Positions 45,013-53,956 of a stretch of 64,000 bases of DNA are shown piece after piece. A program made the position numbers and the translations under genes. Source of the DNA: Bacillus albus (GTDB lineage Bacteria; Bacillota; Bacilli; Bacillales; Bacillaceae_G); NCBI RefSeq assembly GCF_001884185.1, contig NZ_MAOE01000037.1:1-64000 (forward strand). Reading direction: 5' to 3'. Positions within the stretch are counted from its first letter, which is position 1; each line of letters opens with the position of its first letter. The notes beneath the pieces were generated by a model. That model saw only the letters and a program-made list of their open reading frames with translations. It was not told where the DNA came from and searched no databases.

Positions 45013-45954
45013 TTATTTATCTCGTAAGTTTCTCCCAGTCAACGTAAGGAATACTGTTTCTAAGTTTGGAGCCTGCTCCTCTAACGAACGAATTTCAATG
45101 TCATGATTAATGAAGTGTTGAATAATTTTATTTAAATTGTTTACTCCTGCATCCGAGTTTACTTTAATTACGGTCTCTTCGATTTGAACAGCTTTCACAC
45201 CGTTTATCTCTTTTAACTGTTCTACATCTAAATTTTCTACTGACTTCACTTCCACCCAAATATCTTTCGTATCAGTAATAATCGCTTTTAACTGTTCTTT
45301 CGTACCTTCTGCAATTACTTTACCGTGATCTACAATTGCTATTTTCGTACAAATCTCTTCTACTTCTTCCATGTAGTGGCTCGTGTAAATAATGGTGCTT
45401 CCCATTTCATTTAATTTTCGAACAGACTGGAGAATATAGTTTCTTGACTGTGGATCAATTCCAACTGTCGGCTCATCCATAATAATTAACTTCGGTCTAT
45501 GAGCGATCGCACAAGCGATATTCAGTCTTCTCTTCATCCCGCCTGAAAAGTTTTTCGGATAACTTTTATGTTTATCGCTAAGCCCTACAAACTGAAGTGC
45601 TTCCTCTACCCTTGCTTTTAGTTCGGCTCCTCTTAACCCGTACAATCCAGCAAAGAATTTCACATTTTCGTAGGCAGTTAACTCTTCATAAATCGCAATA
45701 TCTTGCGGAACGATACCGATATTCATCTTCGCGAATCGATTATGTTTCTTTATATTTTTTCCTAATATGCTAATTTCACCTTCATTACTTCTTAGCAAGC
45801 TAGCAATCATATTTATCGTTGTACTTTTACCAGCACCATTTGATCCTAAAAAGCCAAATATCTCTCCTTCTTTAATAGATAAAGACATATTATCTACCGC
45901 GATGAAATCACCAAATTTTTTCGTTAAATTTTTAATTTCTAATGTATTCATCAT
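45013..45954 (-). CDS. ABC transporter ATP-binding protein (LnrL-like)
   Basis: A 313-residue ATPase. Walker A GSNGAGKST, Q loop (VPQDIAIYEEL), signature FSGGMKRRLNIA, Walker B LIIMDEPTVG and H-loop TSHYMEE are complete. The C-terminal extension (about residues 225-313) is typical of drug and antibiotic exporters of the DrrA/LnrL class. It is the first gene of a three-gene transporter unit behind a two-component system, as in linearmycin-resistance loci. Confidence 0.9.
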   Translation of the reverse strand: MMNTLEIKNLTKKFGDFIAVDNMSLSIKEGEIFGFLGSNGAGKSTTINMIASLLRSNEGEISILGKNIKKHNRFAKMNIGIVPQDIAIYEELTAYENVKFFAGLYGLRGAELKARVEEALQFVGLSDKHKSYPKNFSGGMKRRLNIACAIAHRPKLIIMDEPTVGIDPQSRNYILQSVRKLNEMGSTIIYTSHYMEEVEEICTKIAIVDHGKVIAEGTKEQLKAIITDTKDIWVEVKSVENLDVEQLKEINGVKAVQIEETVIKVNSDAGVNNLNKIIQHFINHDIEIRSLEEQAPNLETVFLTLTGRNLRDK

Positions 45955-45983
45955 TTCACCCCTATTTCGGTTTCTCTGCTGTT

Positions 45984-46029
45984 ATTATAAACAAAAAAAA
46001 TGAACCTGCTCAGTGCAGAAGTTCATTCT
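45984..46029 (-). terminator. Terminator after the kinase gene, close to the ABC promoter
   Basis: An ATGAAC / GTTCAT stem with a following T run ends the regulator-kinase transcript. A TATAAT (45984-45989) just beyond it probably serves as the -10 of the ABC operon, without a good -35. Confidence 0.6.
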
Positions 46030-46032
46030 TTT

Positions 46033-46071
46033 CACATGAGATTATTCACTTTTTTCATATGAGATGATTCA
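46033..46071 (-). promoter_or_regulatory. Tandem direct repeats upstream of the ABC operon
   Basis: CACATGAGATTATTCA (46033-46048) and CATATGAGATGATTCA (46056-46071) match at 14 of 16 positions with a 23-bp period, about two helical turns. They are a candidate binding site for the adjacent response regulator, upstream of a -10 that lacks a -35. Confidence 0.55.
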
Positions 46072-46074
46072 TTC

Positions 46075-47175
46075 TCATATCGGCAGCAACATTGTTACTG
46101 AAAAACCACTTGTTCCATCTACAATAATTTTACCATTTACAGACGCCGTTCGTTCCTCCATCCCCATAATACCGAGACCTTTTTTAACAAGCATTGCACC
46201 TTTTCCGTTATCCTTCACTTGTACCTTTACCATCTTGTTAAGTACATGAATATCGATTGAAATGACTGTCGCATCAGCATATTTCATCACATTTGTTAAT
46301 GCCTCCGTGACATTTTCACCGATAATCTTCCACTGTATAGGAGAAATCATATCTAAGTTCCCTTTATAAACGAAAGGAATATTCACATCATGCTTACCGG
46401 CAAATTCCTCTATGAATAATTTCATACGATGAATACCAATTTGCTCAGTTGGTGGCTTCATATTTTTTAATGTAATCCGAATGCTTTCAATTCCATCTTT
46501 CGAAATATGAATTGCATTTTGTAATAACTCAGCAGATTTTTCTTTGTCTATCGCCATTAATCTCTTTGCTGCTTCCATTTGAATTAGCGCACCCGTCATC
46601 GAATGACCAATTTTATCATGAATTTCTTGAGAGAGCCGGTTTCTCTCTTCTAACTTAAATGTGTACTCTGATTGCTTTATATACTCTTTATTTTCATGTA
46701 AGCTTTTCGTCAGCCGCTGCATATCTTTTCGCATCTTATCATTTTGTGATTCAAGCTTTAATACACGCGATATATACCGTTCTGCCATAGTTAATATGAT
46801 GAAAGAAAATGCAACAATTAATCCATATGTCATTCGAATACTTTCATCTGTAAAAATAATAGGAATCATCATCATGATAAAGAGTTGCCATTTCTTCTCT
46901 ATATATCGAAATACAAGTTCATATAAGTTCAATGGTAAAAACAAAATAAAAAGCGGATGTATCTTCCATGTAAATAACATAACTACGCCAATTGATACAG
47001 CAGTTAATATGTTTTTGTACGTATCTTTTTTAAATATAGAAATGAGCACGTTTACAGAAAGATATAAAAGCAAAGTAAGTATAATCCATGGTAAGTTCGC
47101 GACATTTAAATAAATGTAACTAAACACAATATATATAAAGACAATTAATTTACTTACAATTAACCAAAATTCCAT
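46075..47175 (-). CDS. NarL-type sensor histidine kinase (LnrJ-like)
   Basis: A 366-residue kinase: five or six helices in residues 1-135, a coiled coil, then the HisKA_3 motif ERNRLSQEIHDKIGHSMTGA with the phosphoacceptor in EIHDK (about residue 190), and a C-terminal ATPase domain (ENVTEALTNVMKYADA, DNGKGAMLVKKGLGIMGMEER). Kinases of this form next to ABC exporters sense membrane-active antibiotics. It follows the regulator gene by five bases. Confidence 0.87.
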   Translation of the reverse strand: MEFWLIVSKLIVFIYIVFSYIYLNVANLPWIILTLLLYLSVNVLISIFKKDTYKNILTAVSIGVVMLFTWKIHPLFILFLPLNLYELVFRYIEKKWQLFIMMMIPIIFTDESIRMTYGLIVAFSFIILTMAERYISRVLKLESQNDKMRKDMQRLTKSLHENKEYIKQSEYTFKLEERNRLSQEIHDKIGHSMTGALIQMEAAKRLMAIDKEKSAELLQNAIHISKDGIESIRITLKNMKPPTEQIGIHRMKLFIEEFAGKHDVNIPFVYKGNLDMISPIQWKIIGENVTEALTNVMKYADATVISIDIHVLNKMVKVQVKDNGKGAMLVKKGLGIMGMEERTASVNGKIIVDGTSGFSVTMLLPI

Positions 47176-47179
47176 ATTT

Positions 47180-47854
47180 TTAATCTACTTTCCCTGTTAA
47201 ATAATAAATCGCAATTTGTGTACGATGTTCTAGTCCAGTTTTCCCTAAAACTGATGTAATATAATTTGCAATTGTTCCTTCTGATATGAAAAGTTGCTTT
47301 GAAATTTCTTTATTCGAGAAACCTTTCGCAATTAATGCGATAATACTAAGCTCTCTTTCTGTAAAAAGACTCTTATCTATTTTACATTCGTCCTCTTTGC
47401 TTTCCATTAAATTACACTTAATTTTATCAAGCACTACATCTTGCATAACAGTTTGACCGTTATATACTCCTTTTATTGCATCACGAATACGCTCTGGATC
47501 ATTATTTTTTAATAAATAACCTTTCGCCCCGTTCTTCACTGCGTCCAAAATATATTCATCATCATCGAACGTCGTTAAAATTAGTGGTTTCGTTTCCGTT
47601 TCTTCACAAATAAATTTCGTCGCCTCTACCCCGTTCATATTTGGCATGCGGACATCTAAAAGAGCGATATCAACGTCGTTCTTTTTGCAATACTCCACTG
47701 CTTCTTTCCCATCATTTACTGTATCTACTACTTCAAACTCTTCGTATGTATTTAAAATAATTTTCATGCCCTCTCTAATAAAAGAGTTATCATCTGCTAT
47801 TAATATTTTAATTTTCATGTTTGTTAGTATGGACCTTCCCCTACTAACATTCAC
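47180..47854 (-). CDS. LuxR/NarL-family response regulator (LnrK-like)
   Basis: 224 residues from the GTG at 47854 (AAAGGA just upstream), or 212 from ATG 47818. Receiver: DD at residues 21-22 and phosphoacceptor D67 (ALLDVRMP). C-terminal HTH: LFTERELSIIALIAKGFSNK. The gene order here is regulator, kinase, then transporter. The region between the two possible starts forms a hairpin (see 47822-47849), so start choice may be regulated. Confidence 0.87.
   Translation of the reverse strand: MNVSRGRSILTNMKIKILIADDNSFIREGMKIILNTYEEFEVVDTVNDGKEAVEYCKKNDVDIALLDVRMPNMNGVEATKFICEETETKPLILTTFDDDEYILDAVKNGAKGYLLKNNDPERIRDAIKGVYNGQTVMQDVVLDKIKCNLMESKEDECKIDKSLFTERELSIIALIAKGFSNKEISKQLFISEGTIANYITSVLGKTGLEHRTQIAIYYLTGKVD
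47822..47849 (-). promoter_or_regulatory. Hairpin presenting a ribosome binding site in the regulator gene 5' end
   Basis: TGTTAGTA (47822-47829) and TACTAACA (47842-47849) pair perfectly. On the minus-strand RNA the 12-base loop holds GGGGAAGG, and ATG 47818 lies right after the stem. It could equally be a DNA operator. Confidence 0.4.
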
Positions 47855-48038
47855 ATCCTTTCTCCGTGTAACATTTCCTACTTGCTCATTATATACTCCT
47901 TTTTACCATTTTTTCACACCTTTTTTCATATAGCCTCCTTTCTAAAAATATATTATTCTTTTTTTACAACATGTGTAGGGTGACCAGTCATTTCTTACGT
48001 CTATATAATAGAATGCGTCAAAAAGGAGGGAGAGACCC

Positions 48039-48584
48039 ATTGAGGAAAAACAATTAATTGAAAAAGCACAACAAGGAAGCGAACATGCTTTTCGTATCCT
48101 TGTGCAAACATATCGTCATTATATTTTCCAAGTTATCTTTTCTATTTTAAGACATGAAGAAGATGCGAAAGATGTTACACAAGAAGTATTCGTAAAAATT
48201 CACACCTCTCTCCCTAATTATCAATTTCGCGGATTAAAAACGTGGATGGCGCGTATTGCCACCAATCACGCTATTGATTATAAGAGGAAGAAAGCTAGAG
48301 AAAGTGAAGAACTCTCCTTATGTAAAGAAGCTGAGGAAAATATAAAGTCCTCTCATAATATTGAGGCTTTATTATTGACGAAAGAGCAGAAATTACTCAT
48401 CGCTCAAAAACTGAGAGAACTTCCCGAAAATTACCGTGACGTCGTTCTCGCACATTACTTAGAAGAAAAAAGTTATCAAGAAATTGCTTTACAGGAAAAC
48501 ATCGAAGTGAAAACAGTCGAAATGAAACTGTATCGGGCACGAAAATGGATTAAAAAACATTGGAAGGAGGAAGAGTTTCTATGA
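48039..48584 (+). CDS. ECF-type RNA polymerase sigma factor (probable ATT start)
   Basis: 181 residues if read from ATT 48039. The frame is open there, AAGGAGGGAG lies at ideal distance and the product begins (M)EEKQLIEKAQQGSEHAFRIL, the normal sigma region 2 opening. The only conventional in-frame start is GTG 48102, which would remove part of region 2. Region 2 continues with EEDAKDVTQEVFVKIHTSLP; region 4 is LPENYRDVVLAHYLEEKSYQ. It directs polymerase to envelope-stress promoters in most relatives. Its stop overlaps the anti-sigma start (ATGA). Confidence 0.88.
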   Translation: MEEKQLIEKAQQGSEHAFRILVQTYRHYIFQVIFSILRHEEDAKDVTQEVFVKIHTSLPNYQFRGLKTWMARIATNHAIDYKRKKARESEELSLCKEAEENIKSSHNIEALLLTKEQKLLIAQKLRELPENYRDVVLAHYLEEKSYQEIALQENIEVKTVEMKLYRARKWIKKHWKEEEFL

Positions 48585-49024
48585 TGCATTATTCAAAAGA
48601 AGATTGGCGCAATTATACATTAGATTTTATAGAAAGCAATGAACGTGAATCTATGGAAGAACACCTTTATGAATGTGATCATTGTTTAGCACTTTATATG
48701 GAAAGTATCGATGAACAACATGAAAACCTTCCAATGATAAATGATGATTCATTTACGAACGAAGTTATGACGCAAATTGATTTTGAAACGCTACAACCTA
48801 ATGAAAATATAAAAACGAACTCACTAAAGCGAACGATTATTCACTACATAATTGCAACCGCAGCTACAATTATTTTTATGGTAAGTGGTTTATTCCAATA
48901 TATTTTCACAGCGACATCAAATCTCGAGAAATCTTCAAAACATAACGAGTCTTCTATCTCACAACAAATTGTAAACAAATCGGTAGACACATCAAAAAAG
49001 GACGGAGGTTCAAAGCATGAATAA
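48581..49024 (+). CDS. Zinc-binding anti-sigma factor, membrane-anchored
   Basis: 147 residues from ATG 48581, which overlaps the sigma stop codon; AAGGAGG lies ten bases upstream. The ZAS motif is H28-x3-C32-x2-C35 (EEHLYECDHC). One membrane helix (about residues 87-108) and a short external tail follow. It should bind the sigma factor at the membrane and release it on a signal. The next gene overlaps it by eight bases. Confidence 0.85.
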   Translation: MMHYSKEDWRNYTLDFIESNERESMEEHLYECDHCLALYMESIDEQHENLPMINDDSFTNEVMTQIDFETLQPNENIKTNSLKRTIIHYIIATAATIIFMVSGLFQYIFTATSNLEKSSKHNESSISQQIVNKSVDTSKKDGGSKHE

Positions 49025-50087
49025 AAATCCCTTTTTAGCACTTGTATTAGGGCTAATTCCCGGGCTTGGACATTTATATTTAAAGAAGTTTGGACGGTTT
49101 ATTTTATATGGCGGAGGGGCTTTATTACTATTTTCTTTTGCAGTTTTTTGCATAGTAGAATTAGGAGAGCGCACCATTGTCTTTCTCCCCCTATTTTTAC
49201 TAGCTGTTCTATGGATAATTAACTTACTAGATTTAGTTATCACCATTATAAACCAAACGAAAAAACAAGAAACTGGAGAATTGATAAATTCCTCTAAAGA
49301 GAGCGAACGATTTTATATCATTCTCCTATCCATCATCCCTGGACTTGGCCATTTCCAATTAGGACTTATGCAACGTGGACTTACATTTTTAGTAGCTTGC
49401 ACAGGAATCGGAAGTATGATAATTTTCGTTGCACTTTTAACATCGCAAGAAAGTTTTCTAATCTTCCTTATTACATTACCTGTTTTATGGATTTACAATT
49501 TCTTCGATGTTGTTCAGCAGCTCCAGAAAAAAGAACGTGGCGAGCAACTAGATGATCGTACTATTTTCGAAGAGTTTGAAGAGCATCGTGAACAAGGAAA
49601 GAAAAATAAAACATTCGCTTCTATTTTAGCGATGTTCCCCGGAGCAGGACATATGTATTTAGGCTTACAGCGCCGCGGCCTTCAGCTTATGGCAGCCTTT
49701 TTACTTTCAATATATTTACTCGACTTATTAAGACTTTCAGCGTTTTTATTTTTAGTACCAATCATTTGGTTCTATAGCTTCTTTGACGCTTTACAGCAAA
49801 CTGCAAAGTATGGAAAAGAACGTGTACATGACGAACCTATCATTGATTATTTTATCAATCATCAAAGATGGATTGGTATTGGGTTAATTACACTCGGTGG
49901 TTATTATTTATTAGATCAAACACTTCTTCCTATTTTGAATGATTACTTTGCAACTATATTTAACATTCATCTTAGCGAGCTCTATTATCGCTATTTCCAA
50001 ACATCTATCGTTGCACTCCTCTTAATTGGTGGCGGCTTTAAATTGTTACTTGGAAATAAAGAAGACAAAGGTGGTACAAAAAAATGA
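49017..50087 (+). CDS. Multi-helix membrane protein with three TM2-like repeats
   Basis: A 356-residue protein made of three repeats of about 95 residues. Each starts with a P-G-x-G-H motif (residues 15-19, 108-112 and 208-212; IPGLGHLYL, IPGLGHFQL, FPGAGHMYL) and ends in an aromatic stretch (WIINLLDL, WIYNFFDVVQQ, WFYSFFDALQQ). A non-repeated C-terminal part with two helices follows. The unit resembles a TM2-type hairpin domain. I do not recognise the complete protein. Overlap with the anti-sigma gene suggests a sensor or effector in the same stress pathway. Confidence 0.7.
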   Translation: MNKNPFLALVLGLIPGLGHLYLKKFGRFILYGGGALLLFSFAVFCIVELGERTIVFLPLFLLAVLWIINLLDLVITIINQTKKQETGELINSSKESERFYIILLSIIPGLGHFQLGLMQRGLTFLVACTGIGSMIIFVALLTSQESFLIFLITLPVLWIYNFFDVVQQLQKKERGEQLDDRTIFEEFEEHREQGKKNKTFASILAMFPGAGHMYLGLQRRGLQLMAAFLLSIYLLDLLRLSAFLFLVPIIWFYSFFDALQQTAKYGKERVHDEPIIDYFINHQRWIGIGLITLGGYYLLDQTLLPILNDYFATIFNIHLSELYYRYFQTSIVALLLIGGGFKLLLGNKEDKGGTKK

Positions 50088-51040
50088 GAACATGGCGCGT
50101 TGGAACATTTTCAATGGGGCTTTCTATTATATCGTTAGGATGCTTTTTACTATTTTCAGTCGTAAAAGGAATTCAAGTATTAGATACACTAACTGCATGG
50201 TGGCCAGTTTTACTAATCATACTTGGAGCCGAAGTTTTACTATACCTTCTATTTTCTAAGAAGGAACAATCATTTATTAAATATGATATTTTTAGTATTT
50301 TCTTTATCGGCGTTTTAGGAAGCGTCGGAATTGCTTTTTACTGTTTATTATCAACTGGATTACTAGAAGAAGTTCGTCACTCTATTAACACAACGAGGCA
50401 AACGAGTAATATTCCAGACGGACAATTTGATATACCTGAATCTATCAAAAAAATCGTAGTAGATGCAGGACATCAGCCTCTAACGATAGAGGGAAATAAT
50501 ACAAATCAAATTCATCTTTTGGGAACTTATGAAATGACGACGAAAGCAAATGAAAAACTCAATTTAAAACAAGATGATTTCCTTTCAGTTCAAACGGCTG
50601 GAGAAACGATGTATATCACTTTAAAATCATTACCTGTTCAGCATACGTTATTTAATTCAGCACCACAGGTGAAACCAACGCTTGTTCTTCCGCAAAATAA
50701 AAATGTGGAAATCCGTGCTTCAAATAACGAACTATCTCTTTATCCAGGTCAATTACAAAATAATTGGTTTGTACAAGAAAGCTCAAGAGTGTCTGTCCAT
50801 CTTGCAAAAGAGAGTGATGTATCTTTAACAGCAGTAACGAATCAAAAAGAAACACACGGAAGCACACCTTGGGAACAAGTAGAAGATTTAACGAAAAACG
50901 AAAATACTTCTTCAGAAGAACATCCAGAATTAAACAACCAAGAACATTGGTATAAAAATTCGATTAAAACTGGAAATGGCACGTACAAGTTAAATATTGA
51001 GAAAGCTTATAATTTAAATATGAGCGTTATTGAAAAATAA
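50084..51040 (+). CDS. LiaF/DUF4097-like membrane-anchored beta-helix protein
   Basis: A 318-residue protein with three N-terminal helices (about residues 8-30, 38-58, 69-92) and an external beta-rich domain (PESIKKIVVDAGHQPLTIEG, then SVQTAGETMYITLK), like the putative adhesin/LiaF fold. LiaF proteins restrain envelope-stress kinases. Here it is the last gene of the sigma operon and overlaps the preceding gene by four bases. It may help gate the anti-sigma factor; that is inference. Confidence 0.68.
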   Translation: MRTWRVGTFSMGLSIISLGCFLLFSVVKGIQVLDTLTAWWPVLLIILGAEVLLYLLFSKKEQSFIKYDIFSIFFIGVLGSVGIAFYCLLSTGLLEEVRHSINTTRQTSNIPDGQFDIPESIKKIVVDAGHQPLTIEGNNTNQIHLLGTYEMTTKANEKLNLKQDDFLSVQTAGETMYITLKSLPVQHTLFNSAPQVKPTLVLPQNKNVEIRASNNELSLYPGQLQNNWFVQESSRVSVHLAKESDVSLTAVTNQKETHGSTPWEQVEDLTKNENTSSEEHPELNNQEHWYKNSIKTGNGTYKLNIEKAYNLNMSVIEK

Positions 51041-51041
51041 G

Positions 51042-51073
51042 AAAAACCTTCCGCAATTGCGGAAGGTTTTTCT
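51042..51073. terminator. Terminator of the sigma operon
   Basis: AAAAACCTTCCGC / GCGGAAGGTTTTT hairpin at the end of the four-gene operon, convergent with the DUF445 gene. Confidence 0.85.
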
Positions 51074-52329
51074 TATATAATCGCTTTAATTCCTTCTAAC
51101 ACTAATCCAATCATAAATCCGCAAACCGCCCCGTTCACTCGGATCCACTGCAAATCTTTACCTACGTTATTTTCAATCATTTCGATTAACGTTTTATCAT
51201 CTAACTTATCAAGGTTTTCTTGTACAAGTTTTCCGATTTTCGAATGATTCTTTTCAACAAGTGTGACAACTTGTTTTTGTAACCACTCTTCTATTTTTTG
51301 TACAGTCTGTTCATCTTCTTTTATTTTATTCATTTGTGTTTGTAAAAATGGAATAACATACTTATCCGCAAATTCTTCATTTTTCACAAAAGTAATTGCC
51401 CTTTGTTGTACTTGCTCCAGCATCTCTTTAATTTTGTCAGTAGCATTCCAATTGGCAATCCATTTTTCTTTCCAATTTTCTAATTCTTGTAGTAACGCTT
51501 CATTCTCTTTTACATTTATAATTTCTTGGCGAATTTTTGATAAAATAAGTTGTCTCGTACTATTATCTGCATCTTGTAAGCTGTTAATATTGCTAATAAT
51601 GAATTTCTGCAAAATGCCGCCAATTTTATCTTCATCTACAATATTCATAAACGATTTCAAAGTAAACTGTAAAAATCCATCTACTTTTATGTTTTCCAGC
51701 GCCTTCATACCTAAGCTTCCGAGCTGGTAACGCGCTTCATCTTGCGCTGTCCAATCTTTCACTTTTACTAAAATGTAATCAAGTGTCTTTTCATCATATT
51801 CTTGCACAACTAACTGATCAACAAGCACTTGTAAAATGTTACTTGTATTAATTGTATGCAAATACATTTTTAATTCTTTTTCAATAATAACCGCTAACTT
51901 TTCCGTATCTATTGTAACAATCGCTTTCTCCGCGATCGTTACAATCCCCTTTTTCACAGCGTCAGACTGCATTTCTCTCTCAGCAATTTGCAGCACCATT
52001 TGTGCTAGCTGCATTTCTTTTACTTTATTCGTAATACTTTCTTTCGTCAGCCACTCATTTTCTAACGTGTTAATGAGTCCTTTCGTTACTCGTTTACGAT
52101 TTTTAGGTAATAACGCTGTGTGAGGAATTGGAATTCCCATCGGATGACGGAATAATGCTGTAACTGCGAACCAATCCGCAAGTCCGCCAACTAATCCGGC
52201 TTCAAATCCCCCTTGTATAATCTCTCCTGCTACCGTTCCTTGAAACGGGATAGAAGCGGCAAAGCCTACTCCCATAACCCCCAGCGAAATACCCGCTATA
52301 TATTTAGTCTGTAATGACATCGTATACAC
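51073..52329 (-). CDS. DUF445 membrane protein (YheB-like)
   Basis: A 418-residue protein with an N-terminal helix, the family's GGLVGGLADWFAVTALFRHPMG motif near residues 42-63 (GLADWFAVTALFRHP), long alpha-helical coiled-coil segments and a C-terminal helix (VNGAVCGFMIGLVLEGIKAI). It resembles B. subtilis YheB; function is unknown. It is monocistronic. Confidence 0.85.
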   Translation of the reverse strand: MYTMSLQTKYIAGISLGVMGVGFAASIPFQGTVAGEIIQGGFEAGLVGGLADWFAVTALFRHPMGIPIPHTALLPKNRKRVTKGLINTLENEWLTKESITNKVKEMQLAQMVLQIAEREMQSDAVKKGIVTIAEKAIVTIDTEKLAVIIEKELKMYLHTINTSNILQVLVDQLVVQEYDEKTLDYILVKVKDWTAQDEARYQLGSLGMKALENIKVDGFLQFTLKSFMNIVDEDKIGGILQKFIISNINSLQDADNSTRQLILSKIRQEIINVKENEALLQELENWKEKWIANWNATDKIKEMLEQVQQRAITFVKNEEFADKYVIPFLQTQMNKIKEDEQTVQKIEEWLQKQVVTLVEKNHSKIGKLVQENLDKLDDKTLIEMIENNVGKDLQWIRVNGAVCGFMIGLVLEGIKAII

Positions 52330-52437
52330 ATCCTCTTATTATGTAAAATAAATCTTTTTTGTTATATGTATTTTATATTCGTTCTTTATATCTATACTAT
52401 AATGAACTAATGCGAAAATAACAAAGAATTTTATGCA

Positions 52438-52480
52438 CATGAAAAAAATGAGGCTGTAAAAAGCCCCATTTTTATTTTAA
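52438..52480 (-). terminator. Terminator of dsdA
   Basis: A short AATGAGGCT / AGCCCCATT hairpin at the stop codon, followed on the minus strand by TTTTTTTC. Confidence 0.6.
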
Positions 52481-53806
52481 CGTTAATTCCACACCTGTGT
52501 TATAATACCCATTCATCACGTCTTCGGGAACCATACTCCCACCAGTTCCCCACACAATATGAGTACCTTTCTTCATCTTCTCTGTTAACTGTTGTTCTTG
52601 TAAATACTCATCTTCTTTACATACTTTCACTGGCCCTATCATACCGGCTAACGCAGAAGGTTCTAAATAAATATTTTCTGTATCTGCTAGTTCCTTCAAC
52701 AATTTATATAACTCTTCATCACTTACTGTGTAATTTCCACTCAAAAATGGTTCCATCGTTTTACCGACAAATCCAGACGGTCTTCCTACCGCTAGTCCGT
52801 CCGCGTCTGTTACATTATCAATCCCGATATCTTGAACAGCAATTTTATCATGAAGTCCTGTCATTAAACCTAGTAACATACATGGAGAGTGCGTAGGCTC
52901 TGCAAAGAAGCAGTGCACGTTGTCTTTATACAATAACTTTAAACCAAATGCGACGCCGCCAGGTCCGCCCCCTACTCCGCACGGAAGGTAAACGAATAAA
53001 GGATGCTCTTCATCTACTACAATCTTTAACTCTTCTAATTGCTTTTGTAGACGCGACGCTGCTACTGCGTATCCTAAAAATAAATCATGGGAGTTTTCAT
53101 CATCTACAAAATAACAGCTAGGATCTGCATCTGCTTGCTGACGCCCCTCTTCTACTGCTTTACTATAATCAGCTTCATACTCAATAACGTTTACACCTTT
53201 ACTTCTTAATAAATCTTTTTTCCATTCTTTTGCGTCTGCTGACATATGAACAGTTACGTTAAAACCTAGTTTCGCACTCATAATCCCAATGCTTAGCCCT
53301 AAATTACCTGTAGAACCTACTGCAATTGAGTATTTCGCAAAAAACTCTCTACATGTATCACTATCTAAAATAGAGTAATCATCATTTTCTGTTAACATTC
53401 CGTGCTGTAATGCTAATTGCTCAGCATGCTTCAGCACTTCATAAATGCCGCCTCTAGCTTTAATGGATCCTGATATCGGAAGCCCGCTATCACATTTTAA
53501 TAGTAATTCTCCTAATATAGGTTTCCCGTAATTTTTCTCTAGAGACTTTTTCATAGTAGGTATCTTCACTAAGGGAGATTCAATAATACCACCTGTTTCT
53601 TTCGTTTCAGGAAAAACTTTCGCAATGTATGGTGCAAAACGTTTTAATCTTTCTTCCGCATCTTTTACATTCTCTTCATTAAGTGGCGAATCTTTTATTG
53701 CCGTTTCATACTTTTCCATGTTCGGATTCACCCAAAATACTTCTTCTGTTGCGATTAATTTATTTATTAGTGGATATTCCTCTTTTAAATTCTCTATTCC
53801 CTTCAT
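52472..53806 (-). CDS. dsdA: D-serine ammonia-lyase (D-serine dehydratase)
   Basis: A 444-residue PLP enzyme. Schiff-base lysine K116 lies in SGSIKARGG; the phosphate-binding loop is [25 protein letters not shown] and the C-terminal [10 protein letters not shown] are typical. It converts D-serine to pyruvate and ammonia. It diverges from an XRE-cupin regulator across an AT-rich region holding a palindrome. ATG 53806 follows AGGAGG. Confidence 0.93.
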   Translation of the reverse strand: MKGIENLKEEYPLINKLIATEEVFWVNPNMEKYETAIKDSPLNEENVKDAEERLKRFAPYIAKVFPETKETGGIIESPLVKIPTMKKSLEKNYGKPILGELLLKCDSGLPISGSIKARGGIYEVLKHAEQLALQHGMLTENDDYSILDSDTCREFFAKYSIAVGSTGNLGLSIGIMSAKLGFNVTVHMSADAKEWKKDLLRSKGVNVIEYEADYSKAVEEGRQQADADPSCYFVDDENSHDLFLGYAVAASRLQKQLEELKIVVDEEHPLFVYLPCGVGGGPGGVAFGLKLLYKDNVHCFFAEPTHSPCMLLGLMTGLHDKIAVQDIGIDNVTDADGLAVGRPSGFVGKTMEPFLSGNYTVSDEELYKLLKELADTENIYLEPSALAGMIGPVKVCKEDEYLQEQQLTEKMKKGTHIVWGTGGSMVPEDVMNGYYNTGVELTLK

Positions 53807-53844
53807 TTCTCTTCCTCCTCATAACCTTGTAGCTTACGATTCAA

Positions 53845-53878
53845 TAAACTATAATTAAATTAATTTTAATATAGTTTA
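53845..53878. promoter_or_regulatory. Palindrome between dsdA and the XRE-cupin regulator gene
   Basis: TAAACTAT ... ATAGTTTA outer arms and AT-rich inner pairing form a 34-bp near-palindrome next to dsdA's start. It is a candidate operator for the divergent regulator. Confidence 0.5.
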
Positions 53879-53956
53879 ACACAAATTATTCACTTTAGTT
53901 AATTTTAATTTAATTTATTTAAATATAATTTAATAATATACAAGGAGCTTTTCATT

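Noticed and set aside
46661-47113. 150-codon plus-strand ORF
   Set aside because: Antisense to the sensor kinase; its hydrophobicity mirrors the kinase helices.
51263-51730. 155-codon plus-strand ORF rich in cysteine and serine
   Set aside because: Antisense shadow of the DUF445 gene; no start signals.
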